Positions 19,189 to 31,186 are shown, counted from the stretch's first letter. The stretch is DNA of 64,000 nt from Alphaproteobacteria bacterium (GCA_018823745.1 JAHJHR010000018.1:124001-188000), one strand, 5' to 3'. Numbers and translations are program-made. The notes: a model not told the origin generated them from the sequence alone.

Positions 19189-19217
19189 GGTTCGGCGGCA
19201 GACTCTACAAACGAAAA

Positions 19218-19237
19218 CGGGGGCCGAAAGGCCCCCG
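19218..19237 (-). terminator. Intrinsic terminator between the NDUFAF3-like gene and sodB
   Basis: An 8-bp GC stem (CGGGGGCC with GGCCCCCG) closes on a GAAA tetraloop. On the minus strand it is followed by the T-rich GTTTTCGTTTG, so it best terminates sodB. It may also stop forward transcription from the Sec operon. Confidence 0.75.
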
Positions 19238-19259
19238 CATCGTATCTGTCGTCCGGAAA

Positions 19260-19856
19260 TCAGGCGGAGAGATTCTTTTCCGCGAAATCCCAGTTCACCA
19301 GATTGTCCAGAAAGGCCGCCAGGAAATCCGGGCGCCGATTCTGGTAATCCAGGTAATAGGCATGCTCCCACACGTCGCAGGTCAGCAGTGCCTTCTTGCC
19401 CTTGGTCATCGGCAATTCGGCATTCGGGGTCTTCATGATGGCCAGCTTGCCGCCATCCTCGACCAGCCAGACCCAGCCGCTGCCGAACTGGCCGGCACCG
19501 GCAGCCTTGAATTCCTCGGCGAATTTCTCGTAGGAGCCGAAGGACTCATCAATCTTCTTGGCGATGGCGCCGGTCGGCTTGCCGCCGCCCTTCGGCTTCA
19601 TCGAATGCCAGAAGAAGGTGTGGTTCCAGACCTGTGCGGCATTGTTGAAAATGCCAGCCTTGGCGGAATCCCCAGCGCTTTCCTGGATGATCTCCTCCAG
19701 CGACTTGGAGGCCAGCGGGGTGCCGTCGATCATCTTGTTCAGATTGACGACATAGGTGTTGTGATGCTTCCCGTGATGGAAGCTCAGCGTGTTGGCCGAA
19801 ACGTGCGGCTCAAGCGCCGTCTGCTCATAGGGCAGGGCCGGAAGTTCGAAGGGCAT
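19260..19856 (-). CDS. sodB: Superoxide dismutase [Fe/Mn family, iron-type features]
   Basis: A 198-residue Fe/Mn superoxide dismutase that detoxifies superoxide. The metal ligands are visible: His27 in SFHHGKHH, His in the WNHTFFW segment, and Asp and His in DVWEHAYYLDY. A Gln in NNAAQVWNHTFFW and the AGAGQFGSGW motif favour the iron enzyme. No signal peptide is present, so it is cytoplasmic. The ATG follows a GAGGAG ribosome site. It stands alone downstream of the hopanoid genes. Confidence 0.95.
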   Translation of the reverse strand: MPFELPALPYEQTALEPHVSANTLSFHHGKHHNTYVVNLNKMIDGTPLASKSLEEIIQESAGDSAKAGIFNNAAQVWNHTFFWHSMKPKGGGKPTGAIAKKIDESFGSYEKFAEEFKAAGAGQFGSGWVWLVEDGGKLAIMKTPNAELPMTKGKKALLTCDVWEHAYYLDYQNRRPDFLAAFLDNLVNWDFAEKNLSA

Positions 19857-19924
19857 GGGACTCCTCGTTGGCTATTCCGTTGCGCAGGAAGACGCCGATG
19901 GTGTGGCGGCGGCTTGCGAGAAGA

Positions 19925-19951
19925 TACCCGGCGGAGCGCGGTCGCCGGGTA
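19925..19951 (-). terminator. Stem-loop between hpnE and sodB
   Basis: A perfect 9-bp inverted repeat (TACCCGGCG and CGCCGGGTA) with a 9-nt loop lies about 50 nt past the hpnE stop on the same strand. It is followed by a short pyrimidine stretch (TCTTCTC) rather than a clean T-tract. It may end the hpnCDE transcript or form a sodB leader structure. Confidence 0.45.
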
Positions 19952-19999
19952 CCCATCATGTAGGCCAATCCTAAGGCCATGAAAAGCCCGTAAAAACCC

Positions 20000-21229
20000 T
20001 TAGTTGCTTACGGTCTCTACAGCCAGGCGGCCGGACCGGACCGCGCTTTCGATGGTGCAGGGCAATCCGGTTGCCACCCAATCCCCGGCCAGCGCCAGAT
20101 TGTCCCATCGGGACAAGGGGGCCGGGCGGGTTGCGACCATGGCCGGTGTCTGCGCCAGTGTTGCCCGTTTTTCCTTCACGATCCGATAAGGGGGAACCGG
20201 CGAGCCCTCGGGAAGTTCCAGCGCCCGGCAGATATCAGCCCAGAGCAGCGCGGCAATCCGCTCCGCCGGCAGTTCCGTCAGGGTATTTGCCGCGCTGGTC
20301 GTGGTCGAGATCACATCGCCGCGCCGGAACAGCCATTCCGCCGTCCCGCCGACCAGGGCCAGAAAGCATTCCCCGCCCGGCAAGGCTGGTGCATTGAGGC
20401 GGAAATGCCCGTTCACGATGGCCTGATGCTCCAGTGGCAGATTGAGTGCCAGCAGATCGGCCGCCGCAGTGGCCGGCAGGGCAAGAATTACGACATCGCG
20501 TGCGCCCAGGGGGATGACTGTCTCCGCGAAGTGCAGAGCGGTTGCCCGGCCGGATTGCGAGTCGATCCCGGTCAGGCGGCGGTGGGGCTGCATCCCGACC
20601 CCGGCCCGCCCCAGATGCCGCAGGGCAGGGGCAACGAAGCTGTCCTCCAGACTGTCAGCGGCAACCAGCGGGCGGCAGGCGGCAGCACCGCGCAGGAGCG
20701 TCTCACGCAGCAGGCGGCCCGCCAGACGGGCTGAGGCCTGTTCCAGCGGGGTGTTGAGGGCGGAGACCAGCAAGGGCCGCCAGACCCGCTCCAGCGCGCT
20801 CCCAGGGGGCAGGCAATCCGCAACACTGGCACTGGCATCGGCGGTCAGCAGCCGCCAGGGCAGGTAATCCCGCGCAGAGGTGCCCGGTGCCCGCCGAGTG
20901 GCTGACCAGGGCAGCGCCCAGCCCGGCCGCAAAACCCAGCGCTCGCCGCTTGCCAGATCGAGAAACGGGAAGCGGGCCTGCGTCGGCCCGGTCAGCGTGG
21001 CCGACGCCCCGATCCGCCGCAGATAGGCCATCGTCTCGCGATTGCCGGACAGGATCAGGTGGTTGCCATTGTCGATCACCCGGTCGAGCACCGCATCGTG
21101 ATAGGACCGGCAGCGCCCGCCGGCCTGACCGCTGGCCTCGTAGAGCTTCACCGTCCAGCCCCCGGCCAGCCCGTGCAGCGCCGCCGACAGCCCGGCCAGC
21201 CCGGCGCCGACAATGTGCAGCACGGTCAT
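20000..21229 (-). CDS. hpnE: Hydroxysqualene dehydroxylase HpnE
   Basis: A 409-residue FAD-dependent oxidoreductase of the phytoene-desaturase-like fold that reduces hydroxysqualene to squalene for hopanoid synthesis. The N-terminal dinucleotide motif VLHIVGAGLAGLSAA is followed by the acidic strand end (LYEASGQAGGRCRS). The C-terminal FAD segment LALAGDWVATGLPCTIESAVRSG is intact. The ATG overlaps the hpnD stop (ATGA), so the three hpn genes are translationally coupled in the order C-D-E. Confidence 0.92.
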   Translation of the reverse strand: MTVLHIVGAGLAGLSAALHGLAGGWTVKLYEASGQAGGRCRSYHDAVLDRVIDNGNHLILSGNRETMAYLRRIGASATLTGPTQARFPFLDLASGERWVLRPGWALPWSATRRAPGTSARDYLPWRLLTADASASVADCLPPGSALERVWRPLLVSALNTPLEQASARLAGRLLRETLLRGAAACRPLVAADSLEDSFVAPALRHLGRAGVGMQPHRRLTGIDSQSGRATALHFAETVIPLGARDVVILALPATAAADLLALNLPLEHQAIVNGHFRLNAPALPGGECFLALVGGTAEWLFRRGDVISTTTSAANTLTELPAERIAALLWADICRALELPEGSPVPPYRIVKEKRATLAQTPAMVATRPAPLSRWDNLALAGDWVATGLPCTIESAVRSGRLAVETVSN

Positions 21230-22110
21230 CAGGGACGCAGGGTCACGGCGCTGCGCAGCGCGATCCACAGCTTGGCCGGCATCGACAGGCGGACCCGGTG
21301 GTCGGCCGGCAGGCCGGTTTCCACCAACCTCTCGAGCAGCCGGCGATAGGTCGCCATGATGATGATGGCCGGCCGCAGGGCGGCGCGGTCGCAATCCTGC
21401 AGCGCAGTCTCGGCATCTTCGTATCGCTGCTCGGCCCAGTCGACCATGGCGGCACAGATCCGCTCGATGCCGGCATGCTGAAGAACGGTCCTGGGATCAC
21501 GCTCACGCACCCCAACGGCATCCAGCATTTCCGCCGGCAGATAGAGCCGGCCCATGCCGGCATCCTCCTTCAGGTCGCGCAGGATGTTCGTCAGCTGCAC
21601 GGCATCGCCCAGCGCCAGCGCAAATTCGGCCGCCGCCCGGCCTGTTGCGCCATAGACGGCAATCGACAGCATGCCGACAGCCCCGGCCACCCGGCGGCAA
21701 TACAGCTGCAATTCCGGCATGTTGGGCGCCCTGATATCGGCGGCCGCGTCCATTTCCATGCCGGCGATGATTTCGTCGAACCAGCGCTTATCCAGGGCAT
21801 AGGCCTGCACCGGCCCGGCCAGCGCCCGGGTGATGGGGTGAGCGGGCGATCCGGCATAAAGCAGGGCGATTTCCTGCCGCCATTCGGCCAACTGCGCCTG
21901 CTTGGCCGGCAAATCGAGCGGCCCGTCGGCGATATCGTCCAGTTCCCGGCAGAAGGCATAGATCGCGAACATGGCCTGCCGCCGGGCACGCGGCAGCAGC
22001 CGCATGCTCCAGTAGAACGAACTCTTGGAGCGTTCGACGATGGCCTGAACATGGGCCTGCGCGGCGCTGTCCGCAGCCTTTGGGTCCGCAGCCTCTGGCA
22101 GGGCGTTCAT
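21229..22110 (-). CDS. hpnD: Presqualene diphosphate synthase HpnD
   Basis: A 293-residue squalene/phytoene-synthase-fold enzyme that joins two farnesyl diphosphates to presqualene diphosphate. Both Asp-rich motifs are present: CRELDDIAD at about residues 53-61 and QLTNILRDLKEDA at about 165-177. The YLP segment after the second motif is typical of the family. ATG 22110 overlaps the hpnC stop by four bases. HpnD rather than HpnC is assigned from this fuller pair of motifs and from gene order. Confidence 0.92.
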   Translation of the reverse strand: MNALPEAADPKAADSAAQAHVQAIVERSKSSFYWSMRLLPRARRQAMFAIYAFCRELDDIADGPLDLPAKQAQLAEWRQEIALLYAGSPAHPITRALAGPVQAYALDKRWFDEIIAGMEMDAAADIRAPNMPELQLYCRRVAGAVGMLSIAVYGATGRAAAEFALALGDAVQLTNILRDLKEDAGMGRLYLPAEMLDAVGVRERDPRTVLQHAGIERICAAMVDWAEQRYEDAETALQDCDRAALRPAIIIMATYRRLLERLVETGLPADHRVRLSMPAKLWIALRSAVTLRP

Positions 22111-22913
22111 GCCGCCCGCCAACCGGTTACCAGACCCGTGACGGCACAGCGCAGCCTGTCCAGCGCCGTCAGCCTTACGCGGCCCACCAGCGGGTCCTGG
22201 CGGCGCAGCCTCGCCAGCAGCCGCTCACCGCAGGCCTGCACGATGGCGGCCTGCACCCTCAACCCGCGATGCTGGATCTGCCTGATGAAGGGCCGGGAGG
22301 TATCGAGCAGGGCGGTGGTTTCCGCCAGCGTCCGGTCCAGCGTGCGACGCAGGGCAGGGGGCGTCGTACCGCCAGCCAGAGCGGCATCGGACACGCCATC
22401 AGCCGCCAGCCAGTCCTGCGGCAGGTAGACTCGGTCCAGCACGCGATAATCATCGCCGCAATCCTGCAGGTGATTCAGCACCTGCAAGGCAGCGCACAGC
22501 GCATCGGCGCGTGGCCATAGGGAGCGATCCTCGCCGAACAGGTCGAGCAGGAAGCGCCCGACCGGGGCGGCGGAATAGCGGCAATACCCCATCAGCGCCG
22601 GCCAGTCGGCATAGCGAGACTGCACCGCATCTTGTCGAAACGCCACCAGCAACTCCCGCCCGTACAGTGCCGCTGCCGGATGCACCGGCAATTCCGCCTC
22701 GATCTGCGCCAGCCGGGCCAGCTTTTCATCCGGCGTCAGGTCCGGATGATCGGCGATATCGTCGGCGCGCCGGGCAAAGCGATAGAAATCGAGGATATCC
22801 GCGCGGTAGGCGGCCGGCAGCAACCGGGAGGCGACCGGAAAATTCTCCTGCGCCGCCGCCTTGCCGGAAGCAGGGGCATCGATCCGGGGCGCGAGGCTGG
22901 CAGGCTGCGACAT
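22107..22913 (-). CDS. hpnC: Hydroxysqualene synthase HpnC
   Basis: A 268-residue trans-prenyltransferase-fold enzyme that converts presqualene diphosphate to hydroxysqualene. The N-terminal ENFPVASRLLPAAYRADI segment is characteristic of HpnC. The first Asp-rich motif is RRADDIADHPD, and the second is NHLQDCGDDYR. ATG 22913 is chosen because upstream residues of the open frame are unlike the family. It is divergent from the NDUFAF6-like gene, with a 118-nt gap, and is the first gene of hpnCDE. Downstream squalene-hopene cyclase is not in this window. Confidence 0.92.
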   Translation of the reverse strand: MSQPASLAPRIDAPASGKAAAQENFPVASRLLPAAYRADILDFYRFARRADDIADHPDLTPDEKLARLAQIEAELPVHPAAALYGRELLVAFRQDAVQSRYADWPALMGYCRYSAAPVGRFLLDLFGEDRSLWPRADALCAALQVLNHLQDCGDDYRVLDRVYLPQDWLAADGVSDAALAGGTTPPALRRTLDRTLAETTALLDTSRPFIRQIQHRGLRVQAAIVQACGERLLARLRRQDPLVGRVRLTALDRLRCAVTGLVTGWRAA

Positions 22914-23031
22914 CTGTTTCCACGGTGACGGGCGCCATTCTGGCTTGGCGAGTGGCGGCAAACTATATAGGACGGGTGCGCAGGCGCCCACCCCAAGCTG
23001 TCGCCTCCCGACCCGCAAGCCGGAGCCCCTT

Positions 23032-23874
23032 ATGGCAGACGAGTCCCTGTCCTACTGCGCCAGCGAGGTGCGGCTGAACGACCCGGAACGCTTCCTGACC
23101 TGCCTGTTCGCCCCGGCCGAACGGCGCGAGGCGCTGTTCGCGCTCTATGCTTTCAACCAGGAGATTGCCAAGACCCGCGCCGTGGTCTCCGAACCGCTGC
23201 TCGGTGAAATCCGCCTGACCTGGTGGCGCGAGGCGATTGCGGAGATTTATGAGGCCCGCCCACGCCAGCATGCCGTGGTGCAGGCGCTGGCCGAGGCGGT
23301 TGCCGCCCATGATCTGACGCGCGCGCATTTCGACCGGCTGATCGAGACCCGCTCCCGCGACCTGGAACCGGAAGCACCGGCCGATCTTCCTGCCTTGCTG
23401 GACTATGCCGATGGTACGGCTGGCACGCTGACGGCGCTCTGCTTGGAGGCGCTGGGGGCGGACTCGGCCGTAGAAAGCGTGGCCCGGCCTGCCGGCATCG
23501 CCGTGGCGCTGACCGGGCTGATCCGCGCCATCCCGTTCCATGCCCGCGAACACTGGGTGAATCTGCCCGCCAGCCTGCTCGACGCGCATGGCGTCACCTT
23601 GCAGGAAATATTCGATCTGCAGCGCCCGCCCGGCCTGCCGAAGATCGTCGAGGCCCTCGCCGATCTGGCCCGCCAGAACCTGGCCGAGGCGAGGGCGCAC
23701 CGAAGCGCCGTCCCCAGGCCGGCGCTCGCCGCCCTGCTGCCGCTGACGCTGGCGGAAGGGCATCTGCGGCTGCTGGCGAAGAACGGCCATGACGTCTTCG
23801 ATGCCCGCCTCGCCGAGAAATCCCCGCTCGCTGCCTGGCGACTCAGCTGGATGGCGTGGCGGGGACGGTATTAG
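23032..23874 (+). CDS. Squalene/phytoene-synthase-fold protein, NDUFAF6-like
   Basis: A 280-residue protein with the squalene/phytoene synthase fold but without the substrate-magnesium Asp clusters. The first-motif region reads YAFNQEIAKTRAVVSEP, where true synthases have D-x-x-x-D. The segment EIRLTWWREAI is typical of the NDUFAF6 group. NDUFAF6 is a mitochondrial complex I assembly factor, so a scaffolding rather than prenyl-joining role is inferred. It starts at ATG 23032, divergent from hpnC, and is followed after four bases by a HAD hydrolase gene. The hpn neighbours leave a lipid-synthesis role possible but less likely. Confidence 0.8.
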   Translation: MADESLSYCASEVRLNDPERFLTCLFAPAERREALFALYAFNQEIAKTRAVVSEPLLGEIRLTWWREAIAEIYEARPRQHAVVQALAEAVAAHDLTRAHFDRLIETRSRDLEPEAPADLPALLDYADGTAGTLTALCLEALGADSAVESVARPAGIAVALTGLIRAIPFHAREHWVNLPASLLDAHGVTLQEIFDLQRPPGLPKIVEALADLARQNLAEARAHRSAVPRPALAALLPLTLAEGHLRLLAKNGHDVFDARLAEKSPLAAWRLSWMAWRGRY

Positions 23875-23878
23875 ACAA

Positions 23879-24553
23879 ATGACGCTCCCCCATATGCCAG
23901 CCGCCGTGATATTCGACATGGACGGTCTGATTTTCGATACGGAAGCCCTCTATCAAGAGGCATTTCTGGCGGCAGCGACCACTGGGGGGCATGACCTGCC
24001 GGCAGCCATCCTTCAGCGCGCCATTGGCGTGACGTGGGCTCAGAGCCGGATATTTCTTCTGGAGCAGATGGGGCCGGACTTCCCCATGGACCAGTATTTC
24101 GCGCAGATGGTCGCCCATTTCGATCTGCTGGTTGCCACGCAACTCCGGTTGAAGCCCGGCGTCGTTGAGTTGCTCGACTTCCTGGACGAACTCGCTGTGC
24201 CACGCTGTATCGCGACGTCATCGGCCCATTCGACCGTGCAGAGCCATCTCTCCGCCCATGGCCTGGTCGACCGGTTCCATGCGGTTATCGGGCATGGTGA
24301 TTATGCCGCCAGCAAACCGTCACCCGATCCGTTCCTGACAGCAGCGAAACGTCTCTGTGTGGAGCCTGCCCTTTGTCTGGCGCTGGAAGATTCCTACAAC
24401 GGGGTTCGTTCCGCATCGGCCGCCGGGATGATGACTTTCATGGTCCCTGATCTGCTGAGCCCCACGCCGGAAATCGAATCCCTCTGCACGGGCGTTGTCA
24501 GCGATTTGCATGCGGTCCGCAGGCTCATCCTGACCGCCTCAGGAAACAAATAG
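23879..24553 (+). CDS. HAD-family phosphatase, beta-phosphoglucomutase-like
   Basis: A 224-residue haloacid-dehalogenase-superfamily hydrolase. Motif I is VIFDMDGLIFDTE (about 9-21) with the nucleophile Asp and acid-base Asp. Motif II is ATSS, motif III Lys is in AASKPSPDPF, and motif IV is LALEDSYNGV. A helical cap lies between motifs I and II, as in phosphoglycolate phosphatase and beta-phosphoglucomutase relatives. The substrate cannot be told from sequence. ATG 23879 is four bases after the preceding stop; MPAAV five codons later is an alternative. It converges on trmFO. Confidence 0.82.
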   Translation: MTLPHMPAAVIFDMDGLIFDTEALYQEAFLAAATTGGHDLPAAILQRAIGVTWAQSRIFLLEQMGPDFPMDQYFAQMVAHFDLLVATQLRLKPGVVELLDFLDELAVPRCIATSSAHSTVQSHLSAHGLVDRFHAVIGHGDYAASKPSPDPFLTAAKRLCVEPALCLALEDSYNGVRSASAAGMMTFMVPDLLSPTPEIESLCTGVVSDLHAVRRLILTASGNK

Positions 24554-24557
24554 CCGC

Positions 24558-25928
24558 TTACTCCGCCGCCAGCCGCGCCGCACCTAGCCAGGCATCAAGA
24601 TCGGCCAAAGCGCGGGCGCTGTAGAGTTTCTTGCGCTCGCGGCCCCTGATGCGTTTCTTCGGGTCGGAATCCTGGTCGGGTTCCGGGAACAGGCCGAAAT
24701 TGACGTTCATCGGCTGGAAGGTCTCGGCATCGGCGCCGCCGGTGATATGGCCGAGCAGCGCGCCCAGCGCCGTGGTCGGTGGCGGCGGGGTCATTGCGCC
24801 GCCCAGCCGCTCGGCAGCGGCGAAGCGGCCGGCCAGCAGGCCGATGGCGGCGCTCTCGACATAGCCCTCGACGCCGGTGACCTGCCCGGCGAAGCGCAGA
24901 CGCGGCATCGCCTTTAGGCGCAACTCGCCATCCAGCAGCTTCGGCGAGTTCAGGAAGGTGTTGCGGTGCAGCCCGCCGAGACGGGCGAATTCAGCGTTCT
25001 CCAGTCCGGGGATCATGCGGAACACGCGGATCTGCTCGGCATATTTCATCTTGGTCTGGAAACCGACCAGATTATACAGCGTTCCCAAGGCGTTATCCTG
25101 CCGCAGCTGAAGCACCGCGTAAGGCCGGCGATTGCTGTTCGGATCGGTCAGGCCGACCGGCTTCATCGGCCCGAAGCGCAGCGTGTCGATGCCGCGTGAG
25201 GCCATCACCTCGATCGGCAGGCAGCCCTCGAAATAGGGGGTGTCCTTCTCCCAGTCCTTGAACTCGGTCTTCTCGCCGTCCAGCAGCGCCTGGATGAAGG
25301 CGAGATATTCGTCCTTCTCGAAGGGGCAGTTGATGTAATCCTTGCCGGTGCCACCGGGGCCGATTTTGTCGTAGCGCGACTGGAACCAGGCGCGGGTGAA
25401 GTCGATACTTTCCTTATGGACAATCGGGGCGATGGCGTCGAAAAAGGCCAGAGAATCCTCCCCGGTCAGCCCGCGCACCGCCTCGGCCAGATCCGGCGAG
25501 GTGAGGGGGCCGGTCGCCAGGATGACGCTGTCCCAGTCTTCCGGCGGCAATCCCGCGACCTCGCCGCGCTCAATGGTCACTAGCGGATGGGCTTCAAGCG
25601 CGTCGGTGACGTTGCCGGCGAAGATGTCGCGGTCCACCGCCAGCGCGCCGCCGGCCGGCAGCTTGGCAGCGTCGCCGGAGTGCAGGATCAGCGAGTTGCA
25701 GCGCCGCATTTCCTCATGCAGCAGGCCGACGGCATTGTATTCGGCATCGTCGGAGCGGAAGGAGTTCGAGCAGACCAACTCCGCCATGCGGTCGGTCTGG
25801 TGTGCCTCCGTGCCGCGCACCGGGCGCATTTCGTGCAGCACTACGGGAATGCCGGCCTGAACCAGCTGCCAGGCGGCCTCCGACCCGGCCAGACCGCCCC
25901 CCACCACATGCACCGGCTTGCTGCTCAT
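24558..25928 (-). CDS. trmFO: Methylenetetrahydrofolate--tRNA-(uracil-54-C5) methyltransferase
   Basis: A 456-residue folate- and FAD-dependent enzyme that makes ribothymidine at position 54 of tRNAs. The FAD motif [16 protein letters not shown] is at residues 6-21. The hallmark [19 protein letters not shown] follows, with the catalytic Cys, and a second Cys lies in [11 protein letters not shown]. The C-terminal half shows [22 protein letters not shown] 25928 gives the canonical start. The gene is divergent from the GGDEF/EAL-like gene and converges with the HAD gene (4-nt gap). Confidence 0.95.
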   Translation of the reverse strand: MSSKPVHVVGGGLAGSEAAWQLVQAGIPVVLHEMRPVRGTEAHQTDRMAELVCSNSFRSDDAEYNAVGLLHEEMRRCNSLILHSGDAAKLPAGGALAVDRDIFAGNVTDALEAHPLVTIERGEVAGLPPEDWDSVILATGPLTSPDLAEAVRGLTGEDSLAFFDAIAPIVHKESIDFTRAWFQSRYDKIGPGGTGKDYINCPFEKDEYLAFIQALLDGEKTEFKDWEKDTPYFEGCLPIEVMASRGIDTLRFGPMKPVGLTDPNSNRRPYAVLQLRQDNALGTLYNLVGFQTKMKYAEQIRVFRMIPGLENAEFARLGGLHRNTFLNSPKLLDGELRLKAMPRLRFAGQVTGVEGYVESAAIGLLAGRFAAAERLGGAMTPPPPTTALGALLGHITGGADAETFQPMNVNFGLFPEPDQDSDPKKRIRGRERKKLYSARALADLDAWLGAARLAAE

Positions 25929-26129
25929 CGCTCGACACTCCGCATCGCGTTCTTCAGGACCGACAGGAATAGACTTTTCGCCCAACACAGGCAACCGGCG
26001 GTACTCGCAGAATTGATAGAGCACGCGAGATCCGGCACAACCCGAACCTGCTTACGGAAGCCCGGATTTCCTGCGATACTTGTTATCGGAGCGACACGGT
26101 TCGGTTGCCGCTCCGGGGCAGGAGCGCAA

Positions 26130-27431
26130 ATGGAGAAGTCCGGTTTCTATAAAACCGTCCCCAACATTACCGATGCCAAGGCGGGCAGCGCCAAGAATGC
26201 GGAGCAGAAGGGCGGGTTCCTTGAATCATACTCGCGCCAGAAGCTCGATCCGGGCGATCCGGCGGTGTTCCGTGACCGCATCCTCGAATTTGTCCGCAAC
26301 AACAAGCTGGTCGCTGAAGCGCTGATTGCCGGCAACATCCAGATGCTGGGCTTCTCCGAGGTCCGCAAGATGTTTGGCGAGCGCTGGCCGGCGATCAAGG
26401 ACAAGGTGCAGCTGCTGGCCGAAACCACGATCCGCAAATATGTCACGCCGGTCGATGTCTTCCTGGTCATCGACGAGGAGCAGATCGTCATCCTGTTCGG
26501 CCGCTCGACTCATGCGGAGGCGACCGAGAAATCAGAGCGCATCGCCCGCGAGATCAGCGAGAAGCTGAGCGGCGTTTCCGGCATCGAGGAAGGGCTGGTG
26601 ACCTGCCGCGCGCTGGTGCTGGAAATTCCCGGCGAGAATGCCGCCGAGATGCTGGCGACGCCCGAAGCGCTGAGCGGTACGGTCGCTGCCGTTCAGCGCA
26701 GCGCCGAACAGGCGGAAAAGGACAGCTTCCAGCAGATGGAAGCCGAGCTTCGCATTGCCTATTGGCCGATGGTGAATATCCGCAAGAAGCTGATTTCCGC
26801 CTATTCGGCCAGCGTGGTCCTGCCGCTGTGGAAGACATCAGGGCAGGAGCGCGACAAGCGCACCGGCGTCTTTGAGTGCGAGCTGGACGGATTCACTTTG
26901 GCCCATGCCGGCCAGGCCATGCTGCGGGCCGGTCACAGCCGGCGGGCCTTGCTGCTGGTGCCGGTGCATTTTGATACGCTGGCGATAAAGCCGTTCCGCA
27001 CGCAGTTCATCGCCGCCTGCCAGCTGCTGCCGCGGATTTCCTCGAAACGGCTGCTGCTGGAAATCGTCGACCTGCCCGATGGCGTGCCGCAGGGCAGGCT
27101 GCACACGATGTTCTCCTATGTCGCGCCGTTCTTTGCCGGTTTTGTCGGCCGCCAGGATATGGCCTTCCGCAATCCCCAGCGCTTCACCGGGCTGAAGATG
27201 ATCGCCCTCTCGACTGATGGCAGCCATGTCGGCACGCCAAACCGCGAGGATGTCGTGCAGATGCAGGGCTTCGCCGCTGCCGCCGGCAAGGCACGGATGC
27301 GCAGCGTTTTCTACGGTGCCAGCACCTTTGAGGCCGCCACCGCCGCCAAGCGCACGCATTTCGACTATATCCAGGGCGCCGCCGTCGCCCCCGCCGTCAG
27401 CGAGCCGGGCCGGGTGTTTGTGCTGAAATAG
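26130..27431 (+). CDS. Unknown protein resembling a degenerate GGDEF-EAL didomain
   Basis: A 433-residue soluble protein not confidently assigned. The region VFLVIDEEQIVILFGRS followed by ERIAREISEKL (about 110-150) has the spacing of a GGDEF domain but no GGDEF motif. From about residue 205 the order of segments fits an EAL domain: IAYWPMVNIRKK, then LLLVPVHFDTL, RLLLEIVDLP, and FDYIQGAAVAPAV near the end. However, the E-A-L motif, the D-D-F-G motif and most metal-binding residues are absent. A non-catalytic c-di-GMP-related or protein-interaction role is inferred. ATG 26130 follows GGAGCG. It is divergent from trmFO (201 nt) and converges on uvrA. Confidence 0.6.
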   Translation: MEKSGFYKTVPNITDAKAGSAKNAEQKGGFLESYSRQKLDPGDPAVFRDRILEFVRNNKLVAEALIAGNIQMLGFSEVRKMFGERWPAIKDKVQLLAETTIRKYVTPVDVFLVIDEEQIVILFGRSTHAEATEKSERIAREISEKLSGVSGIEEGLVTCRALVLEIPGENAAEMLATPEALSGTVAAVQRSAEQAEKDSFQQMEAELRIAYWPMVNIRKKLISAYSASVVLPLWKTSGQERDKRTGVFECELDGFTLAHAGQAMLRAGHSRRALLLVPVHFDTLAIKPFRTQFIAACQLLPRISSKRLLLEIVDLPDGVPQGRLHTMFSYVAPFFAGFVGRQDMAFRNPQRFTGLKMIALSTDGSHVGTPNREDVVQMQGFAAAAGKARMRSVFYGASTFEAATAAKRTHFDYIQGAAVAPAVSEPGRVFVLK

Positions 27432-27441
27432 GCCTGAGAGG

Positions 27442-30288
<2,847 letters not shown>

Positions 30289-30360
30289 GCAGGAACCGGA
30301 TGTAGGAGGAAGGCCAGAACTATATGGCGGTGCACAATCCTATTGCCACTACCGAATGTG

Positions 30361-30389
30361 TAGTCTACACAAGAACAAACAAAGAACAA
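30361..30389 (-). promoter_or_regulatory. Candidate uvrA promoter overlapping the SOS box
   Basis: On the minus strand TTGTTC (30384-30389) and AGACTA (30361-30366) are separated by exactly 17 nt, with the SOS box lying in the -35 and spacer. This is a classic LexA-repressed layout. The -10 is a weak match. Confidence 0.45.
30373..30387 (-). promoter_or_regulatory. LexA (SOS) box, alphaproteobacterial type
   Basis: The sequence is GAAC-N7-GAAC on the plus strand, which is GTTC-N7-GTTC on the minus strand. It is a perfect match to the known alphaproteobacterial LexA operator. It lies 85 nt before uvrA and about 183 nt before ssb, two genes that are SOS-regulated in other bacteria. A 6-1-6 inverted repeat (30358-30370, GTGTAG/CTACAC) adjoins it. 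Confidence 0.8.
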
Positions 30390-30569
30390 TGATATTTGCC
30401 GCAGGAAACCACATATGGGTTTTCATACGGCGGTACTGTTTCGATATCGCAATGACAAGCCGGTGGCACTTGGCCGAGTTTTCCATGTAAAGTGCGCCGT
30501 TCGTTTTTGCCGGCGCGCCGATGGCGCTGCCCTGGTGCGTTTGAATCATCAAGAATTCCGAGGAAAATC

Positions 30570-31094
30570 ATGGCTGGGTCCGTCAACAAGGTCATCCTGA
30601 TCGGCAATCTGGGGCGCGACCCCGAAATCCGCTCCATGCAGAATGGGCAGAAGGTGGCAAACCTGGCCCTGGCGACCTCGGAAACCTGGCGCGACCGCCA
30701 GAGCGGCGAGCGCAAGGAGCGCACCGAATGGCACCGCGTGGTGATCTTCAACGAGAACCTTATCGAGGTCGCTGAGAAGTACCTGCGCAAGGGCTCGAAA
30801 CTCTACATCGAGGGCTCACTGCAGACCCGCAAATGGCAGGACCAGGGCGGCCAGGAGAAATACACCACCGAAATCGTGCTGCAGCGCTTCCGCGGCGAGC
30901 TGACAATGCTCGATGGCCGCAGCGAGGGTGGCACTGGCGGCAGTGGCGGGGGCGGCGGCTATGAGTCGGGGCCGGATGATTATTCCGGTAGCGGTTCGGG
31001 CGGCGGTTCGGGTAGCGGCTCTCGCGGTGGCCCAGGGGGTGCTGGTGGCGGTATGGGCGGCGGCAGCGACCTGGACGACGAAATTCCGTTCTAA
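30570..31094 (+). CDS. ssb: Single-stranded DNA-binding protein
   Basis: A 174-residue SSB with an N-terminal OB fold (about 1-112, opening [18 protein letters not shown]) and a long Gly/Ser-rich linker (about 118-163). It ends in the acidic partner-binding tip [11 protein letters not shown] 30570 follows CGAGGAAAATC. It is divergent from uvrA around the SOS box, an arrangement also seen in E. coli, so DNA-damage induction is likely though not shown here. Confidence 0.96.
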   Translation: MAGSVNKVILIGNLGRDPEIRSMQNGQKVANLALATSETWRDRQSGERKERTEWHRVVIFNENLIEVAEKYLRKGSKLYIEGSLQTRKWQDQGGQEKYTTEIVLQRFRGELTMLDGRSEGGTGGSGGGGGYESGPDDYSGSGSGGGSGSGSRGGPGGAGGGMGGGSDLDDEIPF

Positions 31095-31186
31095 AAGCCG
31101 GCGCCAAAAAATCCTGTCCGGGATTAGCTCTTTCTCAATCTATTTGCCGATAGTGTCGGAAAATTTATTGACGCTTCAACAGGCGG

